Assembly: GCA_003259005.1 (NCBI GenBank)
Contig: QLII01000001.1
Coordinates: 310,001 to 374,000 of the forward strand
Length of the DNA: 64,000 nt
DNA from: Spirosoma telluris
GTDB lineage: Bacteria; Bacteroidota; Bacteroidia; Cytophagales; Spirosomataceae
Reading direction: 5' to 3'
Of the stretch, positions 11,406 to 20,304 are shown piece by piece; the first letter of the stretch is position 1, and each line of letters opens with the position of its first letter. A program made the position numbers and the translations under genes. The notes below the pieces were generated by a model. It searched no databases and was not told where the DNA came from. It saw only the letters and a program-made list of their open reading frames with translations.

Positions 11406-12226
11406 CTACTGTTTTGTATATCGAAAGAAGGAATAGCTACAAACACTACTCAACGCGGTCAGTAAATGCCAGATCGAATGGCCCTGAATCAGTGAATGTG
11501 GATCGCAGCCAATTTTCTGCACATCCAGCGTGCGAAACCGAACGGCAACGACCATCAATACCAGGCTGGCAATGGCTAGTAAACCAGAGCGTTTCTTTCT
11601 GAACTGGATATAGTTGATGGCAACGGATACCAGCAACGTCAGGATCAGGCCGGGAGTAATTGGGAGCTTGGAATCAGCAACGCGATTTCCAGAAACAGGA
11701 CAATCAGCACCACCAGCAACCCCGCCCAGATGGCTTTGGCGAGTGGCGTAAACCGGACATTATGCAGAACGTGATACAGACCAATGCTGACCAGCACCAG
11801 CGTAATCCCGTAGGTACCGTTCATGTCGACCCGCTGGCCTACCCACGTCAGCGACGCGTGGAAAAAGGCGCTGCCAAAACTTAAATACACAAAGCAGATG
11901 CCCATCAGGGCCGAGAGCATCGGGAACGATTCCAGTCGGTTCTGGCGCCTAAGGCCTTCGTTTTTATAGTCGTCGTAGGCGATTTGCAGGATCAGCACGC
12001 CGAAGAAGAAATACGCCAGATTGGAATACGTATTCATTCGCTGGTGGAAAAATCGGGCTACGTTGTTGAATTCACAGTATTCCACCACCAGCGCCGACTT
12101 GCTGATCACCATGCCTTCCCAAACCGAGCCGTTGAAAAACGAATCGAGACCCCACCATAGGGCCAGCATGGCCAGGGTGAGAAAAAGCGAACGGATTAAG
12201 AATTTGGACAGCGTCTGGGCTTGCAT
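11406..12226 (-). CDS. CREST-superfamily membrane hydrolase, ceramidase-like (frameshifted)
   Basis: About 273 residues across two frames, starting at ATG 12226, 22 bases after the preceding stop. At least six hydrophobic segments are visible. The first part has EYCEFNNVARF and RMNTYSNLAYFFFG, the N-terminal signature of the alkaline ceramidase family. Then comes FGSAFFHASL with the Ser-x3-His of CREST hydrolases and VDMNGTYG with the Asp. The last conserved pair, in GHSIWHLLTA (His-x3-His), is on the second fragment. Adding one C in the run at 11652-11654 joins them (PGLILTLLVSVAINY). All expected metal and catalytic residues are then present, so the gene was probably functional. Family members hydrolyse ceramide or related amides. 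A sphingolipid role is plausible in Bacteroidota, but its place in a glycan locus is unexplained. Confidence 0.75.
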
Positions 12227-12248
12227 ACAACTGGGCGAAAAGCAGGTT

Positions 12249-13799
12249 TTATCGGTTAGGCGTAATGGCCAGTACTGGTTTTGCGCCATCCCACGAAGCG
12301 GGGATTTCGTAAACGATTTTAATAACATTGGGGCAGGGGTCCGAAACGGCCTGGTCTTTCTCGAAACCGGCCGAATCCACTTTTTCGGTATGGATTCGTT
12401 TGAGCGTTGTCGTTATGTTCATCGTCATCGACGGCAATGTCCACATAACATCCGTAAACGAGTCAGGCAGGGCGGTTGGGGTGACAATATACAGCTCAAT
12501 GCTCGTCGCTTTGGGGTCGGCCAGATAGAGGCTCATGGTCGTTTTGCTGACAGTAACATTGGTTTTTCCGTTTCCCGGAACCAGCAGCCAGCTTACATCG
12601 CCGTTGCTGGTTTTCCAGTGAATAGCCCCTGTTTTGATCTGGTTCCACACCCGCCGATTCCCCGATACACCGCCCATCATCCAGTCGGGGTTGATCATCG
12701 CCGTCACCTGTTTCAGGCTGTCGCCCAGGTACATATTCGGCACCGTTCGGCTGATGAATCGTGGAGCTACAGGCCCATTAAGAGCCGCCAAGTCGGCTTG
12801 AGGAATAGATAGGCCAAGGTTGAAAATCATAGTCAGATTGCTCATTTCGCCGTATTTTGGTCCTTTTTTGGCTGGGATTGGCGCTTGCTGTTCATTATCC
12901 ACGGCAACGGCAATCCAGATACCCATAATCGAAAAGTACTTCTGCATATCCATGCCGTAACCCCTGAAATATGGGCCAGGCATGTTCTTCAGGTTCGGGT
13001 TATAAAAAGTCGCGGCCTCGTGCCAGAACGCCTGTTCGAGGGTTTTTCCCATTTGTTTTATTTCGAGCGAACGGGCCAGTTCGCGCCAGAGCGCGAGGGC
13101 AATCAGCGTGACGCCGTAGTAGGTGGGCGAGTTGTATTCGCTGAAGGTATGGTGCGATTGGTAGAGGTCGACGACCTTCCGCGCCTTTTGCAGCCCCGCT
13201 GTTTTTAGTTCGTCTATCCTGAACTCCGTCCCCACGTAATCCATCAGAAAAGCGCTCATGATGGAAATGTTGGTATAGTCGGGGGCAACGTTGCGTTTCA
13301 GGGCACCTTTCGCAGCATGAACCAGCCCAATTTCGATCTCTTTCAGAATGTCGGCAGGCAACAGCTCACTGTATTTCTGACGAATGATGATCAGGTCGCA
13401 GCCGATGAACTCGCGCCAGTTCTGGTCAAGATTATCCCCGTCGATAGACGTTTTCCAGGTGCCGTACAACTTCGTGTTCTCGTCTCGGTACTGGTTTTTC
13501 AGAATCCAGGTCAGAATCTCGGCCGCATTGGCCTTATCGCCGGGTTTATTTCGAAACAGGAGTGCCTCCGCTACCCGGCTTTTGTTCCGCAGACTGGTGT
13601 GGTTCGTCAGCACATCGGCTACTTTTTTGCCAGCGGGAAGTTCATCGTCCAGAAAGGTTTCGAACAGCTGCTTCTGGTACGGCGACAGCGTTTGGTAGGT
13701 GTAGTTTCGGGTAAGGAGCTGTACTGTTTTGGGTTGAGCTGCAAGGGGACTAAAAAAGAGAAGCAGCAAGCCTGCTAGTAGAATTGGTTTTAAGTACAT
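12249..13799 (-). CDS. Secreted protein, possible alpha/alpha-toroid carbohydrate-active enzyme
   Basis: 516 residues with an intact frame and a clear signal peptide (MYLKPILLAGLLLLFFSPLAAQ). The middle is rich in paired helices (for example AEILTWILKNQYRD, REFIGCDLIIIRQKYSELLP, HTFSEYNSPTYYGVTLIALALWREL), as in six-hairpin lyases and hydrolases. The C-terminal third is beta-rich. I do not recognise a defined family or assign catalytic residues. Position in the minus-strand glycan locus, 22 bases before the ceramidase-like gene, supports a role in polysaccharide breakdown. This is inference only. Confidence 0.55.
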   Translation of the reverse strand: MYLKPILLAGLLLLFFSPLAAQPKTVQLLTRNYTYQTLSPYQKQLFETFLDDELPAGKKVADVLTNHTSLRNKSRVAEALLFRNKPGDKANAAEILTWILKNQYRDENTKLYGTWKTSIDGDNLDQNWREFIGCDLIIIRQKYSELLPADILKEIEIGLVHAAKGALKRNVAPDYTNISIMSAFLMDYVGTEFRIDELKTAGLQKARKVVDLYQSHHTFSEYNSPTYYGVTLIALALWRELARSLEIKQMGKTLEQAFWHEAATFYNPNLKNMPGPYFRGYGMDMQKYFSIMGIWIAVAVDNEQQAPIPAKKGPKYGEMSNLTMIFNLGLSIPQADLAALNGPVAPRFISRTVPNMYLGDSLKQVTAMINPDWMMGGVSGNRRVWNQIKTGAIHWKTSNGDVSWLLVPGNGKTNVTVSKTTMSLYLADPKATSIELYIVTPTALPDSFTDVMWTLPSMTMNITTTLKRIHTEKVDSAGFEKDQAVSDPCPNVIKIVYEIPASWDGAKPVLAITPNR

Positions 13800-13830
13800 T
13801 CATCCGGTTTTGTTAAGGGTTTGGGGGACT

Positions 13831-15231
13831 TTACTGAAATAAATCGTCAATGGTTAACTCGTTGGTGATGCTGCTGAGATAATGCTCATTGCGTTTGGCT
13901 CCGAACACCGTCAACAGCGTGACAAACACATTTTTTTTCGTTCGGGTGTTCTGTTTAAAAACCCGGACTTTTTCCTGTAGTTGAGCGGCATAGCCTTTGG
14001 TCATCTCATACAGGCCATCATAATATTTAAGCTCCAGGAGGTTAATACAGTTGTCGTCCCGATCAACTAACAGGTCAATTTGAGCCTCGCCCTTCAACGT
14101 CCAGGAGTATTCGTTCGAGATAATGCCACTGATACCCAACGCTTTTTTTATCTGGGCTACATGCTTAAAGCAGAGGTTTTCGAATGCGAAGCCTGACCAG
14201 ACCTTATAGGCCTGTTTGTTGCTCAGATACAGCCAACTCGTGTTGGTTTTGTTGTTTTGCAAAAATTTGAAGTAATAGAGCGTATACTCATCTACCAGCC
14301 GGAACAGCGCATCATCTTTTGATTTTTTAATCGGGAATATTTGCTTGACAAACCCACATTGAATTAACTCGTTGAGCAAGACCGACAGCCCTCCACCGCT
14401 TTTCAGGCTTGTGGCCTCCACAATTTCGTTGCGTGTCAATCCTTTATTTTTGGTGGCCAGCGCTTTGACAATTAGTTCATGCGCCCGACTATTTTTAAAT
14501 AATGCCGCGTATAGATTCGAAAATTCATTTCGGAGCAATGCCTGAGACTCGAAAAATAACGCGTCCAGAATTTGCGGTATACTTTGCCCTGGCTGAACAT
14601 CTTTCAGATAAAAAGGAATGCCCCCCACGCACATGTAAAGTTGGGCAATGTCTTTAGGTGTAAGTTTCACCCGTTGCATGGTCAGAAAATCCCTCGTTTC
14701 AGCCAGCGTAAACGGCATCAACTGAATGTGCTTGGTAATTCGGTTGTGAAGGCCACCGCGATCATTAATTACTTTATTGATGATCCAAGAAGCCGCCGAC
14801 CCACAAATCACCAGAATAATATCGCTTCGTTTGCTGCAATACTGATTCCAGAAGTTGTCCAATGCCGCCAAAAAGCCTGAACGCGGTGTTTCGAACCACG
14901 ATATTTCGTCCAGAAAAACCACCTTTTTCTTGGGCCCCAACTCATTTAAATACGTTTTAAGTTGAGCAAATGCTTGTAACCAGGTTTTGGGCATGGGTTT
15001 AGGCTTCTTATCAACTTCAGTCAATGTCAGCCAAAAGTTCTCTAACTGCTGCGAGAACTCCTTTTGATGTAATCCGCTACATTCAAAAATAAGGTTGGCA
15101 CTATAGACCTGCCGAACCAGATAGGTTTTGCCAATACGCCGTCGACCATAGACGGCCAAAAACTCTGAACCGTCTTTTTGAAGCAAACTTTGCAAAACGC
15201 TGATTTCCTGAAGTCTACCTGCAATTTTCAT
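13831..15231 (-). CDS. AAA ATPase with C-terminal DUF234/PD-(D/E)XK-like domain
   Basis: 466 residues. Residues about 25-40 carry a Walker A loop (GRRRIGKTYLV). KKVVFLDEISWF near residue 100 is Walker B. ICGSAASWI fits the following sensor strand. The C-terminal part has a winged-helix-like region (GLTRNEIVEATSLKSGGGLS) and then a nuclease-like core, IDLLVDRDDNCINLLELKYY, which has the spaced Asp and Glu-x-Lys of PD-(D/E)XK folds. This layout matches the archaeal-type ATPase plus DUF234 proteins found in many bacteria, whose function is largely unsettled. No transmembrane segment is seen. It is preceded by a 17-bp inverted repeat ending 13 bases before the start codon. It is the first of three genes of an AT-rich island inside the glycan locus. 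Confidence 0.8.
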   Translation of the reverse strand: MKIAGRLQEISVLQSLLQKDGSEFLAVYGRRRIGKTYLVRQVYSANLIFECSGLHQKEFSQQLENFWLTLTEVDKKPKPMPKTWLQAFAQLKTYLNELGPKKKVVFLDEISWFETPRSGFLAALDNFWNQYCSKRSDIILVICGSAASWIINKVINDRGGLHNRITKHIQLMPFTLAETRDFLTMQRVKLTPKDIAQLYMCVGGIPFYLKDVQPGQSIPQILDALFFESQALLRNEFSNLYAALFKNSRAHELIVKALATKNKGLTRNEIVEATSLKSGGGLSVLLNELIQCGFVKQIFPIKKSKDDALFRLVDEYTLYYFKFLQNNKTNTSWLYLSNKQAYKVWSGFAFENLCFKHVAQIKKALGISGIISNEYSWTLKGEAQIDLLVDRDDNCINLLELKYYDGLYEMTKGYAAQLQEKVRVFKQNTRTKKNVFVTLLTVFGAKRNEHYLSSITNELTIDDLFQ

Positions 15232-15243
15232 GAATCATCTTTT

Positions 15244-15291
15244 TATATTTCGCCAAATCTATCTATTTTAAGTAAGATTTGGCGAAATATA
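15244..15291. promoter_or_regulatory. 17-bp perfect inverted repeat before the ATPase gene
   Basis: Arms 15244-15260 and 15275-15291 are exact reverse complements separated by 14 bases. The core half-site is TTTCGCCAAATCT. It ends 13 bases upstream of the minus-strand ATPase start at 15231. Such a symmetric site over a promoter or leader suggests a dimeric DNA-binding protein, or a cruciform or RNA hairpin in the 5' leader. Autoregulation is a guess. Confidence 0.55.
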
Positions 15292-15608
15292 GAACAACCT
15301 AAATCATCCTGGATATGGTTTACTGAGCAATAATCTTCAACATCACTGCCCCCAGTTATCGAGGGAAAAGCCGCCAGTTATTTACGCATGGTTTTGTTGT
15401 CGTAAGGCACGCGTACTAGGTAGACAGTTTCGCGAGGTTTTACCCCACCTATGGCACCTAAGCTTACTGAGGTTTAACAATTATTTCGGACGACAAAGCC
15501 CCAACAAACCATTGCTCACGAACACTCCTTCAAAGTAATCAGCCGGTACACAGTCTCACCGCAAATCGTGCTGGGCCAAATAGGTTGCCCAGCGGCACAG
15601 CGTACTGT
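15292..15608. other. Intergenic region with possible gene remnant
   Basis: No intact gene. On the minus strand a short open stretch that ends near 15387 reads like coding sequence (GGVKPRETVYLVRVPY then DNKTMRK and a stop). A second nearby end reads GAVMLKIIAQ and stops, reminiscent of the ends of the GH27 genes in this window (HHGVVMLKV). They may be debris from glycan-locus genes left where the island inserted. Evidence is weak. Confidence 0.25.
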
Positions 15609-16445
15609 CTACAATTTTTCGATTTCTTCTTTTGTCAATCCTGTTGCTTCAATTATTGTCTCAACTGAAACTCCCAATTTCTTAAGTGATTTTGCCGTTT
15701 CAAGCTTTCCTTCAAGTTTTCCTTTGTCAAAAGCGGTATCAATAACACCTTTTAAATCTCTATAAATTTTCAAGCTATTTTCATAATCCACCAATTCTGA
15801 TTGTCCAAATTTTGCAAGTTCGGCTTTCGCGAATGCTTGATTAAATACCTCATCGGAAATTATTGATGGAATTGACTGAAAGTCTTCCAAATATTTGATG
15901 AAATAGAGCCACTTATCCAAACGCGTTTCAAGTTGATTTTCCGTCTGATTAAAATTCGGCATTTCAAGATAAATAAATGTTAACTTATTATAAAACACTT
16001 TACCATTTTGATTTTTTAGTTTTATTATATGTACAACTTCACTTTTTTCATGCTCAGTTTCGTAATCATCAAAGGTGAAATCTAAAATTACAATACAATA
16101 AACTGCTTTTAGATTATAGTTCCATTCGCCTTTTTCAGCTTGATCTCGAATAGGAAAAGTCGAATAGTAAATTGTTCTTTCTTTGAAAAAATTTTGTTTC
16201 GCTTTTTGAAGTTCTACAATGAACTTTTCACCTTTTTCATTCTCACAATAAATGTCGTAAATAGCTTTTCTGTCAAGGTCGGTTTGTCCAAGCTGTTCAT
16301 TGTTCTTAAATGTCAAGTCAACTATTTGATCCGATTTAGGCAACAAAGCGTTTAAAAAGTCAAGCAAGAGTGGCTTACTGGCTTCTTCTCCAAATATTTT
16401 CTTAAATCCGAAGTCCGTAAATGGATTCAAATATTTTGCTTTCAT
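15609..16445 (-). CDS. Rpn-family PD-(D/E)XK nuclease/transposase-like protein
   Basis: 278 residues. The start MKAKYLNPFTDFGFKKIFGE and the core AIYDIYCENEKGEKFIVELQ, with Asp and Glu-x-Gln of a PD-(D/E)XK fold, are diagnostic of the Rpn (recombination-promoting nuclease, 'PDDEXK transposase') family. The C-terminal repeat-like tail GKLEGKLETAKSLKKLGVS followed by IIEATGLTKEEIEKL is also typical. Rpn proteins have been linked to horizontal spread and to phage defence. It is AT-rich compared with the glycan genes around it. About 370 bases separate it from the ATPase gene, so it likely has its own promoter. Confidence 0.85.
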   Translation of the reverse strand: MKAKYLNPFTDFGFKKIFGEEASKPLLLDFLNALLPKSDQIVDLTFKNNEQLGQTDLDRKAIYDIYCENEKGEKFIVELQKAKQNFFKERTIYYSTFPIRDQAEKGEWNYNLKAVYCIVILDFTFDDYETEHEKSEVVHIIKLKNQNGKVFYNKLTFIYLEMPNFNQTENQLETRLDKWLYFIKYLEDFQSIPSIISDEVFNQAFAKAELAKFGQSELVDYENSLKIYRDLKGVIDTAFDKGKLEGKLETAKSLKKLGVSVETIIEATGLTKEEIEKL

Positions 16446-16665
16446 TTTTTTGTTTACTATGAGTTGCTAATACAGAAAATTCACAAGTCTATTTTCTAGC
16501 ATTTGCCTAAATACTAGATTTTTAAGCTGTTTAACTGCACTGTGTCAACACTAAAAGACCAATGGTAGGGTATTCGAGACATAACAATTAAGGCTTGTAT
16601 CAAAGTTCACAAGAATTTATAAAGGTAAAATTTTGCAGTTCAGCCCCAATATTGCCAAATCGATA

Positions 16666-17589
16666 TTATTTGCCGTTTTTATTCTTGCGTAATGACTGTT
16701 TTAGCAGACTCAAAACGTAGTCAATATCTTCAAGGTCGGACAACTTTATTTCATAAGATCCATTTCCCCAATGTCCAACATTTGAGACGTCTCTTGCAAT
16801 ATTTTTTTGATCCTGCAATTCATTGCTTTTCAAGTTTAGAAAAACTTTCAAGCCTTTTCCTTGCAAAACAATATCGCAAAAAATATTATTGTCAACTTTA
16901 AATCCTATAGTCTGCTTCTTGGGTTGAACAGTTACATTGTCGTCCAAGTTTAGAACTCTATCTTTTACTTGTTCGTACAACTCTCTCGTCTCAAAATCTA
17001 TTTTTTGCAAATGGTCTTGTTCTGTAAAAACTTTCACTTCTTTGCTTACAGCTTCAACAGTTTTATCCGTGCGGGAGATTGTTTTAATGCTTTCTTTCGC
17101 AGTGGCTTTTTGAACTTGTTCATAAGAAATAGTGTTATTGTCAAATTTCTTAACTTCCCAAAGTTCAATTGGCAGGTCTTTAAAATTTATAGCTTCTCTT
17201 TGATAAGTTGTAAACATTGGAGAAATAAAGAGAACCCTTGATTGCGTCCAATCAACATCAGTCCGTTTAAGGCTTTCATTTTGACTTTCGTTAAATTCAA
17301 GAATAAAGTCAGCCTTGTTGTTCAACATCAAGGACAAATACGCATAACCTTGGTCAATTACGCTAAACGTTTTGTCTCTTTTATATTCAATAATGACGAA
17401 CGACTTAGAGTCTCTGTCAAAAGCCAAAGTGTCAATACGAAATCCATTCAGTGCAAATTCCGATTTGATAAAGTCAAGATGTAATAAAGTTCGTAAATTT
17501 TGCTCGGTCAATTGTTGAATTTCTCTTTCAAGTTTGAATGATATTTCTTTGATATGCTCTAATTTTTGCCCAATTCTAAATAATGGCAT
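16666..17589 (-). CDS. DUF5655-type protein with PD-(D/E)XK-like N-terminus
   Basis: 307 residues, intact. Residues about 50-75 contain IDTLAFDRDSKSFVIIEYKR, with Asp and Glu-x-Lys spaced as in PD-(D/E)XK nucleases. A Lys/Glu-rich linker follows. The last 110 residues (LYEQVKDRVLNLDDNVTVQP, FCDIVLQGKGLKVFLNLK, GHWGNGSYEIKLSDLEDIDY) match the domain of 'predicted transport proteins' now called DUF5655. The transport label is historical; nothing here looks like a transporter. The gene is AT-rich, monocistronic by spacing, and preceded by a 15-bp inverted repeat. I infer a restriction or defence-like nuclease, unproven. Confidence 0.7.
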   Translation of the reverse strand: MPLFRIGQKLEHIKEISFKLEREIQQLTEQNLRTLLHLDFIKSEFALNGFRIDTLAFDRDSKSFVIIEYKRDKTFSVIDQGYAYLSLMLNNKADFILEFNESQNESLKRTDVDWTQSRVLFISPMFTTYQREAINFKDLPIELWEVKKFDNNTISYEQVQKATAKESIKTISRTDKTVEAVSKEVKVFTEQDHLQKIDFETRELYEQVKDRVLNLDDNVTVQPKKQTIGFKVDNNIFCDIVLQGKGLKVFLNLKSNELQDQKNIARDVSNVGHWGNGSYEIKLSDLEDIDYVLSLLKQSLRKNKNGK

Positions 17590-17654
17590 ATTGTCTGTCT
17601 GTAAGGTTGATTTGCAAAATGGCAGCTAATTCCTAAATATACGAAGGCTTTTCA

Positions 17655-17695
17655 GCATTAGTATTTACTTAAACTATTCGAGTAAACACTAATGC
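17655..17695. promoter_or_regulatory. Inverted repeat upstream of the DUF5655 gene
   Basis: Arms GCATTAGTATTTACT (17655-17669) and AGTAAACACTAATGC (17681-17695) pair with one mismatch around an 11-base loop. It lies 65-105 bases upstream of the minus-strand start at 17589, a natural place for an operator. Confidence 0.4.
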
Positions 17696-17803
17696 CAGTC
17701 TAGCAGCACTTTTGCCTTTGTGCCTGTCCTGCTTTCAATAGTAAAAAGCTACGTTTATCTCCCCAACTTACTCTTCTTTTGTAAGCGTCTACTTATCAAT
17801 CAT

Positions 17804-17996
17804 AGGGCTTTCTTATAAAAATGCCGTAGGCATGAAATCTTTGTAGAAAAGGGTTAATTACCCCTTTTTGAACTCCGTAGGAGTGACATCTTTGACTACT
17901 GATGTCACTCCTACGGAGTTCAAAAAGACAAAGAGTAGCCTATTTACTACAAAGATCCTACCTCTACGAGGCTGTAAATTTTTATAAGAAAGCCCT
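17804..17996. repeat. 193-bp nested palindrome, REP/MITE-like
   Basis: Outer arms of 19 bp (17804-17822 and 17978-17996, AGGGCTTTCTTATAAAAAT and its complement) are exact. Inner arms of 26 bp (17865-17890 and 17901-17926) are also exact around a 10-base loop and contain CTCCGTAGGAGTGACATC. Between them, imperfectly paired segments repeat GTAGGNNTGAAATCTTTGTAG-like wording. The whole can fold into one long hairpin. The design fits a REP doublet or a small non-autonomous element. It marks the boundary between the AT-rich island and GH27-A. Confidence 0.7.
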
Positions 17997-18111
17997 GTTA
18001 TCAATCAGTAATCAAGTTCTTACAAATTCACGTGCGTTTGCTTCCCTTCTCGGAGCGAGATGTTGGTTTACTTGCCATTGCGAATCAAGTGCCAAAAACG
18101 GGTTTTCATGC

Positions 18112-20116
18112 TTATTTTATCGGCACGACTTTGAGCATCACAACCCCATGATGTCGAATATTCGTCTTAAATGTCCCGCTGAACGCACCCAGGTCTTTCT
18201 GCCGCCATACGTCGCGTAGTTTGTAGCGGCTCGTCAGGCCGATTTTGGCTAAATCGAGCGTGAAGGATTTCGGAGTTTCGGTCCCCCATTGGAAGTACGA
18301 TTGGGGTGTTTTCCCAAAATCGCCTGTATTAAACAGGCCCACCGCATAGGCTCTATCGTCTAGCGGTTTGAGCCAGATCTGAACGCCGTTCTCGTCGCTG
18401 ACCAGCCTCCCCGCTTTGCCCAGTGGGTCCTGGTTGATGGCGATGACCTCGTCGTTGGTGAGCAAATTCAGCGTGAACGCATCGAGTTGCTCGATGGGGC
18501 AACCGATCAGCATGGGGGCCGCCAGCAGGCTGAATATGCTGATGTGGCTGTACTGCTCGTCGGGCGTCAGGCGGGTGTCGTGCAGCACCGGACCGATGGA
18601 TACTTTGCCCACGATCATCATATCGGGGTCGGCCCAGTGGCCGGAGCCAGACAAAGGTGCCCATTTGTCGAGCGAAAAGGCGGTCAGGAACAGGCTCGTC
18701 CAACTGTCTTTGATGTCGGGGCCGGTGCGGTACATGTTCGACAGGCGGGCCCAATCGGCTACTTTCTCGAAGGGAGCGTTATTGGATAAACTGAAAATGA
18801 TGTCGCGGCCCGATTTTTTCAGGGCGGTCGACATCCGTTCGGTCGAGTTAACGTCGATGCGCCAGTCGTATTTCAGGAAATCGAACCCCCATTCAGCCAT
18901 CTGGCGGGCATCTTCCGTCTCGAACCGGTATTTACCCATGTGGTTGAACGCCCGCCGATTCGACATGATCGACTCGTGGGTTTCGCCCCCGTAGGCCGAA
19001 TCGGACGACGCCCCGCGTAGCCGCCGTAACTGGAAATGTAGGGTGTTGAGTACAGGCCCGCCCGCAAACCGATCGAGTGAATGTAGTCGACCATTTCCTT
19101 GAAGCGGGGAAACTTCGCGTTGGGTTGCAGGGCGTTGAGCGGCCCGCCCCGTTTGCCCTGCCAGGCATCGTCGATGTTGATATACGTCCAGCCGTGGTCG
19201 CGCAGGCCCATGTTCACCATCGCATCGGCCGAGGCAATGACTTTCTCCCGGTCAATATGTGCTTCCCAGGCATTCCATCCATTCCAGCCAATGGGTGGCG
19301 TCAAGGCAATGGTGTCGCCGACCCTGATGGTCAGTTCTTTAGTTGCCTGAGCTAACGCATTGGTCGCCGTTAAGGTCGTCAGGTACGTTCCCCGTTGGGC
19401 CACGCGGCCGGTAATGATGCCCATTTTCTTGTCGAGTGTCAGCCCATTCGGGAGACCTTTTGCCGAGAACGTCATCGGTCGTTCGCCCGTTGCTGCGATG
19501 GTATACAGGAACGGATTGCCGGGCGTAGCGCCAAACAGCGTTGCCGAATTGATTCTCGGTTGTTTCGGAGGTGGGGCGTTACATTGTATTTTTCGCCGGG
19601 GTGCTGTATGTGTTCGGGCATGGCGTTACCGATCATGTCTACCTGCGCATCGACCCAGTTGCAGTAGGTCCGTTTGTTGCCAACACCGCCTACTTTATCC
19701 GTCACCAGAAGCCCAAGTTGCTTAATGTCCGTCAGGTCGACGTTGATGGGAACGGGCGCATCACCGATGCGCATAGACTTGCTCTCGAACAGCACCTTGC
19801 CATCGCCCAACACGTAGAAGGTCAGCGGTATATCCTTGTTGCCGAGGTCATCGGCTGCGATCAGGGCCGAGAATCGAGTGGCCTTTTTGCCCAGATCAAA
19901 GGCCAGCACACAGGGCGACTGGGCACCCAGCCCCCGCGCATAGCGTGTACCGTTGATGCGCAATGTATCGTTGCTGTAGTTATGCTTCGCCTGCACCGGG
20001 CGGAGACCCTCCGAAAAGGTTTGAATCGGCAGATCGTCCAGCCAAACGGTGGTTGTTTGCTGAGCGTGCGCGCCAAAGGATACAGCGAGTAAAAGAGCGG
20101 TAAAGAGTTTAGGCAT
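18112..20116 (-). CDS. GH27-type alpha-galactosidase with NPCBM domain, copy A (frameshifted)
   Basis: Three minus-strand frames form one gene of about 668 residues starting at ATG 20116 with signal peptide MPKLFTALLLAVSFGAHAQ. An NPCBM-like carbohydrate-binding domain (TRYARGLGAQSPCVLAFDL) comes first, then a cadherin/Ig-like linker (GRVAQRGTYLTTLTATN), then the catalytic barrel. The barrel has TPPIGWNGWNAW, NIDDAWQGKRGG, FLKYDWRID (nucleophile Asp) and MYRTGPDIKDSW (acid/base Asp). Missing bases in the runs at 19573-19576 (restores TPPPPKQPRIN) and 19011-19014 (restores YAGASSDSAYGG) account for both breaks; copy B shows the expected reading. Predicted to release alpha-linked galactose or a related sugar in the periplasm. 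It is the last gene before the island. Confidence 0.85.
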
Positions 20117-20152
20117 GTTCGGTGGGTGGGGTTATGGATTTGGGCTGAGCAT

Positions 20153-20302
20153 TACCCCACCCCAGCCCTCCCCTGAAAACAGGAGAGGGGCTAAAATGAG
20201 CCGCTTCATAAAATCGTTGAGTGAGATCTCAACGAATTGGAAGGCTAAAAAGTGACCAGCATTAGCCCCTCTCCTTGTTTAAGAGGAGGGTTGGGGTGGG
20301 GT
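20153..20302. repeat. Imperfect inverted repeat, about 40-bp arms, REP-like
   Basis: Left arm 20153-20193 (ACCCCACCCCAGCCCTC and AGGAGAGGGGCTA) and right arm 20263-20302 (TAGCCCCTCTCC and GTTGGGGTGGGGT) pair with a few mismatches around a 69-base spacer. The right arm ends three bases before the stop codon of the upstream c-heme gene at 20305. Similar CCCCACCCC hairpins are dispersed in many Bacteroidota genomes. It could act as a terminator or a transcript stabiliser between two co-directional genes. Confidence 0.65.
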
Positions 20303-20304
20303 CA

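Noticed and set aside
16666..17589. Transport protein label for the DUF5655 gene
   Set aside because: It has no membrane segment or transporter motif. The label comes from an old family name, and the sequence fits a nuclease-like fold better.
18353..18754. Minus-strand frame MGPPVEHVPHRPRH... inside GH27-A
   Set aside because: It is His/Arg/Pro-rich out-of-frame reading of the catalytic barrel. The correct frame here contains all GH27 motifs.
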